Program-made: the position numbers and the translations under genes
Shown: piece after piece, positions 8,460-18,700 of the stretch
How positions within the stretch are numbered: the stretch's first letter is position 1
How the letters are laid out: each line of letters begins with the position of its first letter
Notes under the pieces: model-generated
Seen by the model: the letters and a program-made list of their open reading frames with translations, nothing else
What the model was told of the DNA's origin: nothing
Databases searched by the model: none
NCBI GenBank assembly: GCA_016844745.1
Contig: JAERMQ010000030.1
Location: 1-60,019 of the forward strand
Direction: 5' to 3'
DNA from: Ignavibacteria bacterium
GTDB taxonomy: Bacteria > Bacteroidota > Ignavibacteria > Kapaibacteriales > UBA2268
DNA length: 60,019 bases

Positions 8460-9242
8460 ATGAGTTTAAAAATGAAAATTACAGGTATTCTAATAATAAT
8501 AATTGTAACATCTTCAATTCTAATTTCTGCTGCAGGTCACGTAGTCTTATTAGAAGGTAAGGCTACGGATATAAACACAGGGCAGGATTTGAAAATAAAA
8601 ATATATTTTGTTGATTCTTTTGGAAAAAGGATACCATTCCAGACGAATTCAAAGGATGGGAAATACTCGCAGACTTTTAATTCAGGCGATACATATTTAA
8701 TCATCGCAGAAAAATACCTGCCTGCTGCGGAAGATAGAGTTTACTTTTTAGTCTCTCATGCAGAGTATCTGGAAATCAGGAAAGATTTTAAATTTACCAA
8801 ACTAGAAGAAGGGTTGAAAATTACGTCGTTTAATTCCTTCCATCCAAATGAAACTACAATAACTCCCGAGGCAAAGGAAACACTCCAGTGGTTCAAGCAT
8901 TATATTGCTGTTAATAAAACCGTAAATTTTATTTTTACTCTTAACTCCTCCGATAGTTACCTGCCGCCTACTACAAAAAAAGTAGATGTGCAGGTCAAGG
9001 GAAAGACAAAAACCAAAACCGTAAAAGTTACTACGGAAGAGAGATTGAAAATATTTTTGAATGAAAGAATCGAAGTGCTGAAAAATTATCTTTCAAATAA
9101 TGATATACCGCTAAGGAACATTGAATTCCGTACTATTACAAAAGCGGGAAAAGCGCCTGCAACCGGAAAAAAGAAGAAAACGCAAGAACAACATCCGGTC
9201 GATAATCTTACTATTACTTCAGGAAAAGTGCTGAATTTATAG
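8460..9242 (+). CDS. Secreted protein with degenerate OmpA-like C-terminal domain
   Basis: ATG 8460 is preferred over the in-frame TTG at 8451 because AAAAGGAG lies about 10 nt upstream. A signal peptide (hydrophobic run of Ile/Leu ending ISAAG) is followed by a beta domain (VVLLEGKATDINTGQDLKI) resembling a carboxypeptidase-regulatory or Ig-like fold. Around residues 120-160, FNSFHPNETTITPEAKETL recalls the start of OmpA C-terminal peptidoglycan-binding domains, but the NxxLSxxRA motif is replaced by a Lys-rich segment. The last 30 residues are basic. Periplasmic location is inferred. Confidence 0.6.
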   Translation: MSLKMKITGILIIIIVTSSILISAAGHVVLLEGKATDINTGQDLKIKIYFVDSFGKRIPFQTNSKDGKYSQTFNSGDTYLIIAEKYLPAAEDRVYFLVSHAEYLEIRKDFKFTKLEEGLKITSFNSFHPNETTITPEAKETLQWFKHYIAVNKTVNFIFTLNSSDSYLPPTTKKVDVQVKGKTKTKTVKVTTEERLKIFLNERIEVLKNYLSNNDIPLRNIEFRTITKAGKAPATGKKKKTQEQHPVDNLTITSGKVLNL

Positions 9243-9265
9243 AATTGATTACTCTTATTATTTTT

Positions 9266-9298
9266 AGATGTCCAACATCTTCCAGATGTTGAACATCT
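9266..9298. repeat. Second AGATGTCCAACATCT hairpin
   Basis: Same 15-bp arms as 2531-2563 with one mismatched pair. It lies in the convergent gap between the OmpA-like gene and the T9SS protein gene. Confidence 0.7.
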
Positions 9299-9326
9299 AA
9301 ATTTATCATTCAGGAAATATATAATT

Positions 9327-12300
9327 TTATTTTATAATATTCACTAATTTCGATATTATTCTATCATCACTATTGATTTTAAGGATATATGCGCCACTAT
9401 TGAGATTTTCGCAATTTATACTAAATGTATTCACTCCAAAATTCTTGGTTTCGTTTTCAATATTTAATATTTCATTTCCATAAACATCAAAGATTTTGCA
9501 TTTTAAAATTCCTAATGATTGAGCCATGTATTCGATATTTATAATTGAATTGACCGGATTCGGATATATTGAAATGTCATTCTCTATTAATAAAGGATAA
9601 TTATCTTTAACGGATACGTTTAAGGTACTCACTTCGTACAGAGTTTTACCCGGTTCTTCATTCCCGACACTATCTGTGGCTATTGAATAAAATTTGTAAG
9701 TAATTCCATCATCACATTTATAATAAAACGGATTCTGATTGGTTAACAATATTGGGATATAAGCGCTGTCATTTTTAGAAGCGTAAATAGTATAATGTCT
9801 TACACCGCTTAATGAATCAGTGGCATCAATGAAGAATCTGTAATTATTCTTTTCCTGAGTGGACTGAATTGATGTAAGCTTACTTTTGGGTAGATTAAAA
9901 TCAAGTGTATTAGAGTATTTATTTGTAAAAATTGGCTCATTCAAATCGAAAATGATTTTTGCCTGATTCGCAATTGAATCATTATTCTTTAATGTATTTA
10001 TTAATTTAATATCGAATGACACGAATCCTTCCCCTTCGGGCGAGGTTTTATTTGGCGGAAGAAAGCCTGCATCCGGGTCTTCGGGATAATCCATAGTCTT
10101 TTTATCAAGGGTAATATATTGCCATTTCACAATTCCTGTAACTGTATCGAATTTTGCATTGACCTTCAAAAGAACATTAAATTTACTTATAGAATCAATA
10201 TCAATTGTAAATTCCTTTAATCCGTTAAGGGGGGAATATGATTTGCCGCCAAACGAAAAAGGACCAAATGAAAATGAAGAAAAATCGAATTTGGATTTAT
10301 CCAAAGTATCAAGTATTATTACCTCCTGGGCTGGAGCGGTAGCAATTGGTTTGTTTTCAAAATAAATTTTATAATTGAATTTGCCTTCAGTGCCTGTATA
10401 TTTTTGATTCTTATAACCGTAAGGACCTACCATTTCATTTGGGTCAAAAGAAGATACTGCTTTTACATTTGTTTGTCCGTTACTATATTTCTTGTAACAA
10501 TCCCTTCCAGCCTGAATTCCTCCATAAATATTATTTGCTACACCAACGACTGCTATTCCGGCCTTTATAACATGTGTTATTGGAAAAATATCTGTAGCAC
10601 AACCGGCGATAGTCATAGTATAGTCTTTGATTGTACCTCCCCAATCCCAAAAAGTTTCACCCCAAGACTTAGGTCTGTTATAATCAGGATTTGTAGGTGT
10701 AGGAGCTAAATAATCAGCAGGTTTAAATGCGGTATTTAATATATCATTAGCACATGCAACTCCTGGTATTAATTCATTGGCAATAGCTGCAATCCCGTCT
10801 TTACCTGCTTGAAACATTACAGCCCTAAGACAAGCTGCAGTTTTTTTATCAACCGAACCTAATATTTCATCATCATTAATCTTTTTAATTATACCACCTG
10901 TAGTGGCTTCAAACATTGGGCTATGCAGCCAAACATAGGCTTTAAAGTTTTCCTGTGTTTTAATCCTGACATTTAATTGCCCGCTGAATCCTGCCGGAAT
11001 AACCGGTATATAAAAGGCATACAGCCTTACTTTTTCCTGACCACCGAAATACCCTTCATTTTCAAGATAATCAGGTATTTTGTTTACTTCATCGTAATTT
11101 TTTTGAGTTTTCCAATATTTACTCATCTGTACTTTGAGATTAACAAAATCAATTTCTATATCCTTAGCAAGTGTAACCAAAAAATAAACAGGGACTCCGA
11201 GCGCATCTGTATTAGAATTATTCCCAATATTTATACTATAGGTCTGCCATCTCCCGAATAAAATCTTATCCCTCCCGGTAAAATTAATATATGGTTCAGC
11301 CACTTTACCCTGCTCGATTGTAAAAGCCTGTGTAAGTTTAAATATATCCCCGAATGGCAGTTTAACAAATATATCATAAACTCCGGTTTCTTTTCCGAAA
11401 AGGTTAAACCTCGCTTCCAAAGCATCGAGACGTGATAACCTGACCAATTCTGCATCGAGGTATTTCGTATTATTTTTTTCAAGCCATACTTTTGCAGTAT
11501 CACGAAACCCACCACCATATAAATAAACAGTAACATAACCTGTATTACCTCCTTTATTTGCAATTACCTCACGCAATCCTTTTACTTCTACAACCTGAAA
11601 GGTATCTTTCGAGCCTAAAGTATTTGTTGCTTTGAGCGTAACGGTATAAACACCCGGCAATTTATAGGTATGGGTAGGATTAATTGTAGTATCGGTTTTA
11701 CCGTCTCCAAAATCCCACTTAAATCGTTTTGCAAAATTGCTTGTATTTTTAAATGAGAATGTGTGAAGTGTTTGATATACTTCAAAAGATGGTTCCGGAT
11801 AAAATGATTTTGTATAGACTGCGCTCCAAATTCCTGTATTATCCTGGAATTGGAGGTAAAAAGCTTGTGGGAATTCATTCGGTGTACCGGTCTTAATGTC
11901 TATTAATTTACTTATCATAACAATGTCGGATGGAGTTGGTAATGTCTCTTCAACAATATTTTTTGTATCTGAATCAAACCAATACCGGTATTTTGTAATT
12001 AAGAATTTATCATCGGAAGAAATGCCTGCCTTAAAAAAGTAATAATCATTAACTTTTGACCAAAGATTACTATTATCTTTAAACCTCACCGAAAGCCGGT
12101 GAAAGCCATTAACTAATTCAGATAAATCTAATAATTCTAATACTTTATTATTTACAGAATTTACCGTTTTAGAAATTTTCTTTGAATAATTACCATCAAA
12201 CCAGTATTCAAGCCCGGCTATATTACTTGAATCCGATGTAAAAACATCTGTTTTAAAAAATACATAATCACTAACAAAAGACCATTTGTTGTTATTATCT

Positions 12301-12422
12301 TTGAATCTTATCGATATTCTGTGAATACCATTGTTAATAACAGGCAAATCCAGGGCTTCAGTTATCGTTGCATTTACGTCGTTTGCTGTAACAGCTTTTG
12401 AAAATTTCTGACTATAATTCAA
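9327..12422 (-). CDS. Large T9SS-exported protein with YWFD repeats, PKD domain and DUF7619-like region; 5' end damaged
   Basis: Domains in order: three ~65-residue repeats centred on EYWFD-x-NYS and RFKDNSNLWS; a PKD domain with WDFGDGKTDTTINPTHTY; a long unassigned middle; VSSFDPNEMVGP, which opens a DUF7619-like region; and a type A Por sorting domain from SIYPNPVNS to the C terminus. No ATG gives a full N terminus. The frame stays open from TTG 12422 up to 12506 and encodes ILSFIGTTFAQ, the second half of a signal peptide, which shows that the real start is upstream or lost. ATG 12493, behind GGAGG, is in the wrong frame. The 1031-residue product is probably surface-exposed; the role is unknown. 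Confidence 0.85.
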   Translation of the reverse strand: MNYSQKFSKAVTANDVNATITEALDLPVINNGIHRISIRFKDNNNKWSFVSDYVFFKTDVFTSDSSNIAGLEYWFDGNYSKKISKTVNSVNNKVLELLDLSELVNGFHRLSVRFKDNSNLWSKVNDYYFFKAGISSDDKFLITKYRYWFDSDTKNIVEETLPTPSDIVMISKLIDIKTGTPNEFPQAFYLQFQDNTGIWSAVYTKSFYPEPSFEVYQTLHTFSFKNTSNFAKRFKWDFGDGKTDTTINPTHTYKLPGVYTVTLKATNTLGSKDTFQVVEVKGLREVIANKGGNTGYVTVYLYGGGFRDTAKVWLEKNNTKYLDAELVRLSRLDALEARFNLFGKETGVYDIFVKLPFGDIFKLTQAFTIEQGKVAEPYINFTGRDKILFGRWQTYSINIGNNSNTDALGVPVYFLVTLAKDIEIDFVNLKVQMSKYWKTQKNYDEVNKIPDYLENEGYFGGQEKVRLYAFYIPVIPAGFSGQLNVRIKTQENFKAYVWLHSPMFEATTGGIIKKINDDEILGSVDKKTAACLRAVMFQAGKDGIAAIANELIPGVACANDILNTAFKPADYLAPTPTNPDYNRPKSWGETFWDWGGTIKDYTMTIAGCATDIFPITHVIKAGIAVVGVANNIYGGIQAGRDCYKKYSNGQTNVKAVSSFDPNEMVGPYGYKNQKYTGTEGKFNYKIYFENKPIATAPAQEVIILDTLDKSKFDFSSFSFGPFSFGGKSYSPLNGLKEFTIDIDSISKFNVLLKVNAKFDTVTGIVKWQYITLDKKTMDYPEDPDAGFLPPNKTSPEGEGFVSFDIKLINTLKNNDSIANQAKIIFDLNEPIFTNKYSNTLDFNLPKSKLTSIQSTQEKNNYRFFIDATDSLSGVRHYTIYASKNDSAYIPILLTNQNPFYYKCDDGITYKFYSIATDSVGNEEPGKTLYEVSTLNVSVKDNYPLLIENDISIYPNPVNSIINIEYMAQSLGILKCKIFDVYGNEILNIENETKNFGVNTFSINCENLNSGAYILKINSDDRIISKLVNIIK

Positions 12423-12506
12423 ATCGAACCAATATTCAAGCCCGGTTATTTTATTTTGAGCGAAGGTAGTTCCAATAAATGAAAGTATATCATAATGCCT
12501 CCGGGA

Positions 12507-13589
12507 CTATTTGGATTGAGCTTGTACTTTGAATTCTATTTCTAATTTACCTTTTGCATTTGATTTTGTTGAAACCTTCGCTTGTTTAATTGCCGGAACC
12601 AATGGTAAAGCGCCATCCTTAAATGGTTCGTTACCGCCATAGATTCCGACTTCTTTTCCGTCTGTTCCCTTAAGTGCAGCTAATGCCTGGGGTTTTAAAT
12701 GGAATCTGTTTCCCGGAGAAAATTTGAAACTCCCATCAATCCACTTAGTCCCGTCATAGCCTAAAAATACTTTGCTTGAATCAAAATTGAAAACATTTCC
12801 TGCTAAAAAATTTCCAGCTAAATCGCCTTGAGTTGCCGGCGAGCAGAAAAGATTGTTATTAAATGTTAAATTTGTGCAGCTAAAGTAATGAGGTTGTCTC
12901 ATAATACTGTTTTCAATTATTGCTCCTTTCATTCCATTGAAAAGCGCATAAGAATCGTCACAGTAATAAAAAATACAATTTTTGAAAGTAACTTCTCCAT
13001 CGCATTCATGTAATCTTGATTTAAATATACATTTATCGAATTGTACTTTTTTTGCCTTAGCGATAAATGTCCAATCATGATCAAAAATACACTCGGTAAA
13101 ATTGTAATTTTTACCATTAATATTTGCTGGATTACGATTCGTGTTACATCCCAACTGAAAACTGCCCGAGTATGTACCGAACCAACACCTCGAGCAGGAA
13201 TAGCCATCTACATCCTGGTCAGAACCGGAAGTTCCGATAAAGAAATCTCCTAAGATTGCAACTCCGGTTAATGAACCGCCATCGGCTCCTTTAGTTATCC
13301 TATAATTACCTGTAATTTGAGTAACTGCACCTCCTGATGAATCGGGACAATAGCCGGCTCCAATGATATGAACCTGTTTATCAATTACCGTGTTGCCTAT
13401 ACTAATACTGCTGGCAGGCAGATAAATAATATCTCCTGCAGCAGCAGTATCCAATGCAGATTGAAATGATGCGGCAATAATTGTTGTACCGTTGGATTTG
13501 ACAACTGCGTAGCTTGATTGAGCTTCGGCAATATTGAAAGAGGATAATACTATCAATATTGAGAAGATAAGAGTAAAAATAGTTTTCAT
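12507..13589 (-). CDS. Secreted right-handed beta-helix-like protein
   Basis: The 360-residue product has a clear signal peptide (hydrophobic, ending AEAQ near residue 24). It starts with SFQSALDTAAAGDIIYLPA, the usual opening of pectate-lyase-like beta-helix proteins, followed by short repeated strands rich in Asn, Phe and Cys (TFKNCIFYYCDD, LTFNNNLFC). No catalytic motif can be named. It has no T9SS domain. Its stop codon lies in the same frame as, and 84 bp before, the open frame of the following T9SS gene, so the two were probably co-transcribed. Expected location is periplasm or outside the cell. Confidence 0.75.
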   Translation of the reverse strand: MKTIFTLIFSILIVLSSFNIAEAQSSYAVVKSNGTTIIAASFQSALDTAAAGDIIYLPASSISIGNTVIDKQVHIIGAGYCPDSSGGAVTQITGNYRITKGADGGSLTGVAILGDFFIGTSGSDQDVDGYSCSRCWFGTYSGSFQLGCNTNRNPANINGKNYNFTECIFDHDWTFIAKAKKVQFDKCIFKSRLHECDGEVTFKNCIFYYCDDSYALFNGMKGAIIENSIMRQPHYFSCTNLTFNNNLFCSPATQGDLAGNFLAGNVFNFDSSKVFLGYDGTKWIDGSFKFSPGNRFHLKPQALAALKGTDGKEVGIYGGNEPFKDGALPLVPAIKQAKVSTKSNAKGKLEIEFKVQAQSK

Positions 13590-13882
13590 AATGACCTCAT
13601 AATGTTATTGGAAACTAAACCCGATTATTTTTGAATTATTTTTTTTCTAATCTAATATTATTTAATATATCTCAATTTAATAAAGTTAAGTAATTTATTT
13701 AATTTTGCTAAATCAAAAAAATAGAAATTGAATATTTTTAAGTTCTGTAAAAATTATGTTGTTTTTTGCTAATTTACTCGGATTTTATTATTAATTTGAG
13801 ACTAATCAATAATGAACGTTTTATTGTTATAACAATCCTTCAAATGAGCATGGGTGAAAACAAAGTAAAAATGTCATACCAG

Positions 13883-14140
13883 TGATTGGGACTATGTGAA
13901 AAGACTATATGAATGTCATTCTGAACGAAGTGAAGAATCTTCTTCAATTTAGAATGAATTTTGTTTTGAGGTATAGAAATAATGATTATTGTTTTAGAAC
14001 CGCATCATTACTTTATTCTTCCAAAAGGTATTATTGTGTTTTGGGGAGTAAACAAAAATTGAATTTATCAGACTTTTGTAAGAATATCCTTCGTTCTGCT
14101 CAGAATAACAATCAAAAAGGAGTATTCACACAACTTAATT
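13883..14140. repeat. Long family A element nested in a degenerate family C copy
   Basis: It runs from GGGACTATGTGAAAAG to GTATTCACACAAC with the subterminal GTCATTCTGAACGAAG arm at 13916-13931. The interior matches the copies at 4122-4376 and 49116-49361. Flanks GTCATACC and GGTATGCC look like a decayed family C palindrome. This element accounts for most of the 600-bp gap between the beta-helix gene and dnaJ. Confidence 0.7.
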
Positions 14141-14193
14141 CGCAGGTATGCCAGTTTTATTAACCAACATAAAGGAATTATTTTTTGGGTAAT

Positions 14194-15378
14194 TTATAAG
14201 AAAATATCCTTCAGCTTTTCAAAAAAATCTTTATGTTGAATATTCGCTTTTATTGAGGGATTGATATTCTCGAAAGAAGCAATTGTTTTAAGTGATTCTT
14301 TTTCATCGGAATTTAATTTTGTTGGTACGTAAACATTGATGTAAACTATTTCTTCGCCTTTACCATAAGAGTTCAAATTCGGAATTCCTTTATCCCTGAG
14401 CTTAATAGTCGTCCCTGGCTGGGTACCGGCTTCTATTTTAACTTTTTCGGCTCCATAGAGGGTAGGTATTTCCACATCTATGCCTAGAGCCGCATCCGGG
14501 AAAGAGAGTAATAATTCATAAATAATATCATTACCCCGCCTTGTAAATATTTCATGTTCTTTCTCTTCGATGACAACAAGCAGGTCGCCTGCATTGCCGC
14601 CTCGTTTACCTGCATTGCCTTTTCCTCGAACGGGTAGATAGTTGCCTTCTTCTACTCCGGCGGGAATATTCACTGTTACAGTACTTTCCCGATGCTTTCT
14701 ACCATCACCGGCACAGGAAGAACATTTTTCCTTAATCATTTGCCCTTCGCCGCCACATGCAGGGCAGGTTGTAACATTTGTTACATGCATGAATCCAATA
14801 CGGCTCACCTGCCGGACTTCGCCTGCACCCTGGCAAGTAGAACAAACAGACGTACCTGAACCGGATTTAGCGCCGCTTCCGCTGCAATCATCGCAGGTTG
14901 CAAAATGTTTGTATTTAAGTGTTTTCTCAGCGCCTTTTGCAATTTCTTCCAAACTAAGAGGAAGACGAATTTTTATATCCGAACCGCGTTCGCCGGAAGG
15001 TCGATATCTGCCTGAGCGGCTTTGCTGACGGCTTCCCATATTGAAAAATTCATCGAAAATGCCCCCTCGTCCGCCAAATACATCGCCGAATGCAGAAAAT
15101 ATATCGTTGATGTTGGAGAATCCCTGGAATCCTGCTCCTCCAGCTCCGGTATTGCGCAAACCATCATGTCCGTATTGGTCATAAATTTGCCGTTTGCTGT
15201 CATCACTTAGCACACCATAAGCTTCGGATGCTTCTTTAAATTTATCTTCACTTTCGGAATCATCAGGGTTGCGGTCCGGATGAAATTGCAGGGCAAGTTT
15301 TCTATATTGTGATTTTATATCGTCCATTGAAGCCCCACGGTTCACTCCCAGAACTTCGTAATAATCGCGTTTTGTCAT
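14194..15378 (-). CDS. dnaJ: Chaperone protein DnaJ
   Basis: The J domain begins [14 protein letters not shown] and holds HPD at residues 33-35. A Gly/Phe-rich linker follows, then four zinc-binding CxxCxGxG motifs ([32 protein letters not shown]) and the C-terminal substrate-binding domain. ATG 15378 gives the standard start; an upstream in-frame ATG at 15408 adds ten unconserved residues. DnaJ stimulates DnaK ATPase activity and delivers unfolded clients. A near-consensus promoter (TTTG, then TATATTTTG, minus strand, about 15476-15444) lies upstream. dnaK and grpE are not adjacent. Confidence 0.97.
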   Translation of the reverse strand: MTKRDYYEVLGVNRGASMDDIKSQYRKLALQFHPDRNPDDSESEDKFKEASEAYGVLSDDSKRQIYDQYGHDGLRNTGAGGAGFQGFSNINDIFSAFGDVFGGRGGIFDEFFNMGSRQQSRSGRYRPSGERGSDIKIRLPLSLEEIAKGAEKTLKYKHFATCDDCSGSGAKSGSGTSVCSTCQGAGEVRQVSRIGFMHVTNVTTCPACGGEGQMIKEKCSSCAGDGRKHRESTVTVNIPAGVEEGNYLPVRGKGNAGKRGGNAGDLLVVIEEKEHEIFTRRGNDIIYELLLSFPDAALGIDVEIPTLYGAEKVKIEAGTQPGTTIKLRDKGIPNLNSYGKGEEIVYINVYVPTKLNSDEKESLKTIASFENINPSIKANIQHKDFFEKLKDIFL

Positions 15379-15603
15379 TGAATTCCTTAGCTTTTCTTGT
15401 TTATTCAACTCTTCATATTTTATTGCGTATAGACTTATTTTTTCAAAATATATTTTTTTAATTAATTTTTGACAAACTTTAAAAAATTTTTTTTTATTAA
15501 AACAGTCTATATTATTAATAGTTGAAATAATGATTGGATGTTAGTCTTAGTTTAAGAATTAATTATAAAGTTTTATGAAAAAAAAATCAAATATGAAGAA
15601 TCC

Positions 15604-15684
15604 AAGAGAAACCCCCTAACCCCCTTTGAAAAAGGGGGAATAAGAAATTCCCCCTTTTTCAAAGGGGGTTAGGGGGTTTCTCTT
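15604..15684. repeat. Family B G/C-rich palindrome
   Basis: AAGAGAAACCCCCTAACCCC and its complement form long arms with a TAAGAAATT-like centre. It lies between the divergent dnaJ and giant T9SS protein genes, 45 bp before the latter's start. Confidence 0.85.
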
Positions 15685-15728
15685 GAAAATATTTATGACT
15701 CTGATTATTAATAATTTAAAAAAAAAGT

Positions 15729-18700
15729 ATGAAAATATCTACAAAATACTTTAGTAAACAATATCAAATCAAATTTATCTTCATTACTTGCTTATTCTTG
15801 TCCTGTATTTCCTTTTCGGCGAAAGGCGTTGGTATATCATATATTTTGCCCGATATTGGCGCTCCCGGCATGAATACTTATATTGAAATTATCGGTCCGG
15901 TTAATGGATTCGGTAATTTTGGCAAGGACGGTATTTCGCTCGATAATCCGGGTGAAAGTGTCCGCATAGCATTAGACAGACCGGCAGATTCCATAAAAGT
16001 AACTTTTGGTCCGATAGTTATAAGCTGGAATGGCAGAATGCTCTCTACCCAGATATTCGTAAGCGAGAAGGTTCAACCCAATTCGGATAATTGGAATCAA
16101 TTGACAACTGAGTTCCGTATTCCTTTCCACGTAACGTTAAATGGAGTTCCATCTAATACAGATACTTTTTACATTGTTAAACCATTCCAGTTTAGCGATG
16201 CATCCGGTGAATCAATCTTAGGCGAAGGGAATTTGGGGATTCGTTCCCGTCGCGGCGCCATGATTGTAGAGAACATGAATTTAGGCACTCGTCAATATAC
16301 AATTTCCAAACGCGATTGCGAACTCTCGACACCAAACAGTAATCAGGGATATTTACCGTTTATTCTACTTTCGAAAGGTTCAATATCCGGACAAGGCGCT
16401 GCTACAATAATAAATGGTGATGGAGCCGAAAGGCACGGAGGTCCGGGCGGCGGCGGCGGCGGCGGCAGATTCTGTGATGCCTGGCTTTTAGACCAAAGCC
16501 CTATAGGTGACGATGGCGGTGATGGTTTTGTAGCAGGCGGACCCGGAGGGAAAAATTGTACCGGGTGTACTAATGTATATAAACAAACCGGTATAGGAAC
16601 AGGAATTAGTGGAAATAGTTTGAATGGTGTAAATGCACCATTCCGTGGTGTCGCTTACGAGGCAGCCGGAGGAGGTTCCGGGCATCCTTTTGGTACTTCC
16701 GGTGAAAGCTGCTATAATGGAGACGGATGTTCGCCGGTTGGCGGATTCGGTGGCGGCAGCGGCTATAGGCAAAATACATCAGGCGGTTCAGGCGGATATG
16801 TCAGTAAAGGCGCAGGCACAAATCCCGGAAGTGGCGGCGGAGCTAATGGAAATATTATGGGCGTACCTTTAGCCGGCGGTTCAGGCGCTGCCAGCGGTAA
16901 TCCCCAGGCTATGAGCATGTGTTCGGGTAATGGCGGCGGCGGCGGCGGAGCAATTTCAATATATAGCAAATTAGGTGTTTCAAGTTTTAAAATTACTGCC
17001 AATGGCGGCAGGGGCGGAGCATCGGGGTATGGTCCTGGTGGCGGCGGTTCAGGCGGCTTTGTGCATCTTCAGTCCAATATGAATTTAACCGATGTAAATA
17101 TTAATATTTCCGGTGGATTGGAAGGCAACGGCAGCGTCGGCGGAAGCGCCGGTCGGGCTCGGGCGGATGGAGATACTGCCGGAAATATCGGAAGTACTCC
17201 AGCCGAAGGAACTTTTTTCAGAGGAATATCAACCGATACAAGTTCTTACGTCAAAAGGAAGCATAAAATTACCGGAAGCCGCCCGGATATTGCTTTGGCA
17301 TACGACAAAGCAGCCATTTATTTAAAGCCCGAATCAGGGAACTGGCGTTTTATTTCTATGGTGAATAATACTTCAACTAATAAGTGGGATTATACCCTTG
17401 ATTTACCTGCACCCGACACGATTTTCTATGTTGTTGTGGCATTGATAATTAATACTCCCCAGACTGATACTTGCGCTTATGAACCACCATACATTATGTC
17501 GCAGGCGGCTGCAAATATCTTGAATATTATCAAATCTCCGGAAATTACAGGTGATTCCATTATTAAAAAAACGGCAATTGATTGTCCGGGATTTTCTCAA
17601 CTTGATACGGCTTTTATAACAAATACAGGCAATGCACCGTTGATAGTGGAATTTAATAAAGCGAGCTTCGCCTTAGGCAACCAGGGATATTTCCTTGTCT
17701 CACCAACTTCATCCTCAACTATCAGTCCCGGGGATACTCTTAAAGTTATCGTGAGATATACTTATCAGACTGGTCAATCCGGAATTGTCAGGGATACTTT
17801 ATTATTACCCCATAATGATAATACATCGATTCATATTCCGTGGCGAATAGTTTATGAGACAACGATTAATCCGATTAGCCTGAAGAAATGGGATAAAGAT
17901 AATTCAATTATATTAGGCTCAACCCCGGATAAACAGTTTAAAGTAAATAATAATAATAAAGTTTGTAAAGGAATAATTGTAAGCCGCGAATTTTTAGTAA
18001 TCAATGAATCCTCAATCGATTTGAATATTCTCGACCCGGCATCCGACAGTTCATTCTGTACTGTGGCATTAACCGGAGCAAAATTGCTCCATCCGGGGGA
18101 TACCGGAAAAATATTGGTAACTGTTGATACAAAGAATATTTCCGGTATGATGAACTTCTTCAGGATATTTATTAAATCGCAGGAATGTCCGAATAAGATT
18201 GATACTGTATTGTCAAGTATCGAGGTTGTTTATTCCGAGAACAGATTCATAGGGACGGCTCAATTCCCGCAAATACGGGTTGGACGCTGCGATACAATGA
18301 TTGTTAAAATGAAGAATAACGGTACTGGTTCATCTTATATAGATTTTGTGTCTACATTGAATCCTCCTTTTAAAATACTAACAATTAAACCACAGCTACC
18401 CACCTACCGCTCCACCGGCGACGAGATGGAGTTTACGATTGAATTCTGCCCAACCGATACCGGTACTTTCTGCCAGTCTTTATCAGTTAAAGGTAGCGGG
18501 GATGATAAATCATGTGCTGATTCTGCAAAGATTGATATTTGCGGAATCGGGGTTCTTGTCAATATCTATGTTTCGAAGGACACTATAAATTTCGGTATGC
18601 ATGCGAAATGCGACCAATCCCAGGATTCGGTCATCCTGCAAAATAACGGCTCAATCACGATAAATTTTACACAAAAATCCGTAATCACCGGTACTGATGC

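Noticed and set aside
13909..14163. 84-codon open frame on the plus strand beginning MNVILNEVKNLLQ
   Set aside because: It is a translation of the family A repeat; this peptide recurs wherever the repeat is read in that frame.
16440..17060. Gly-rich region as a separate low-complexity or misassembled segment
   Set aside because: The frame is open throughout and flanking domains are in phase, so it is a normal part of the giant protein.
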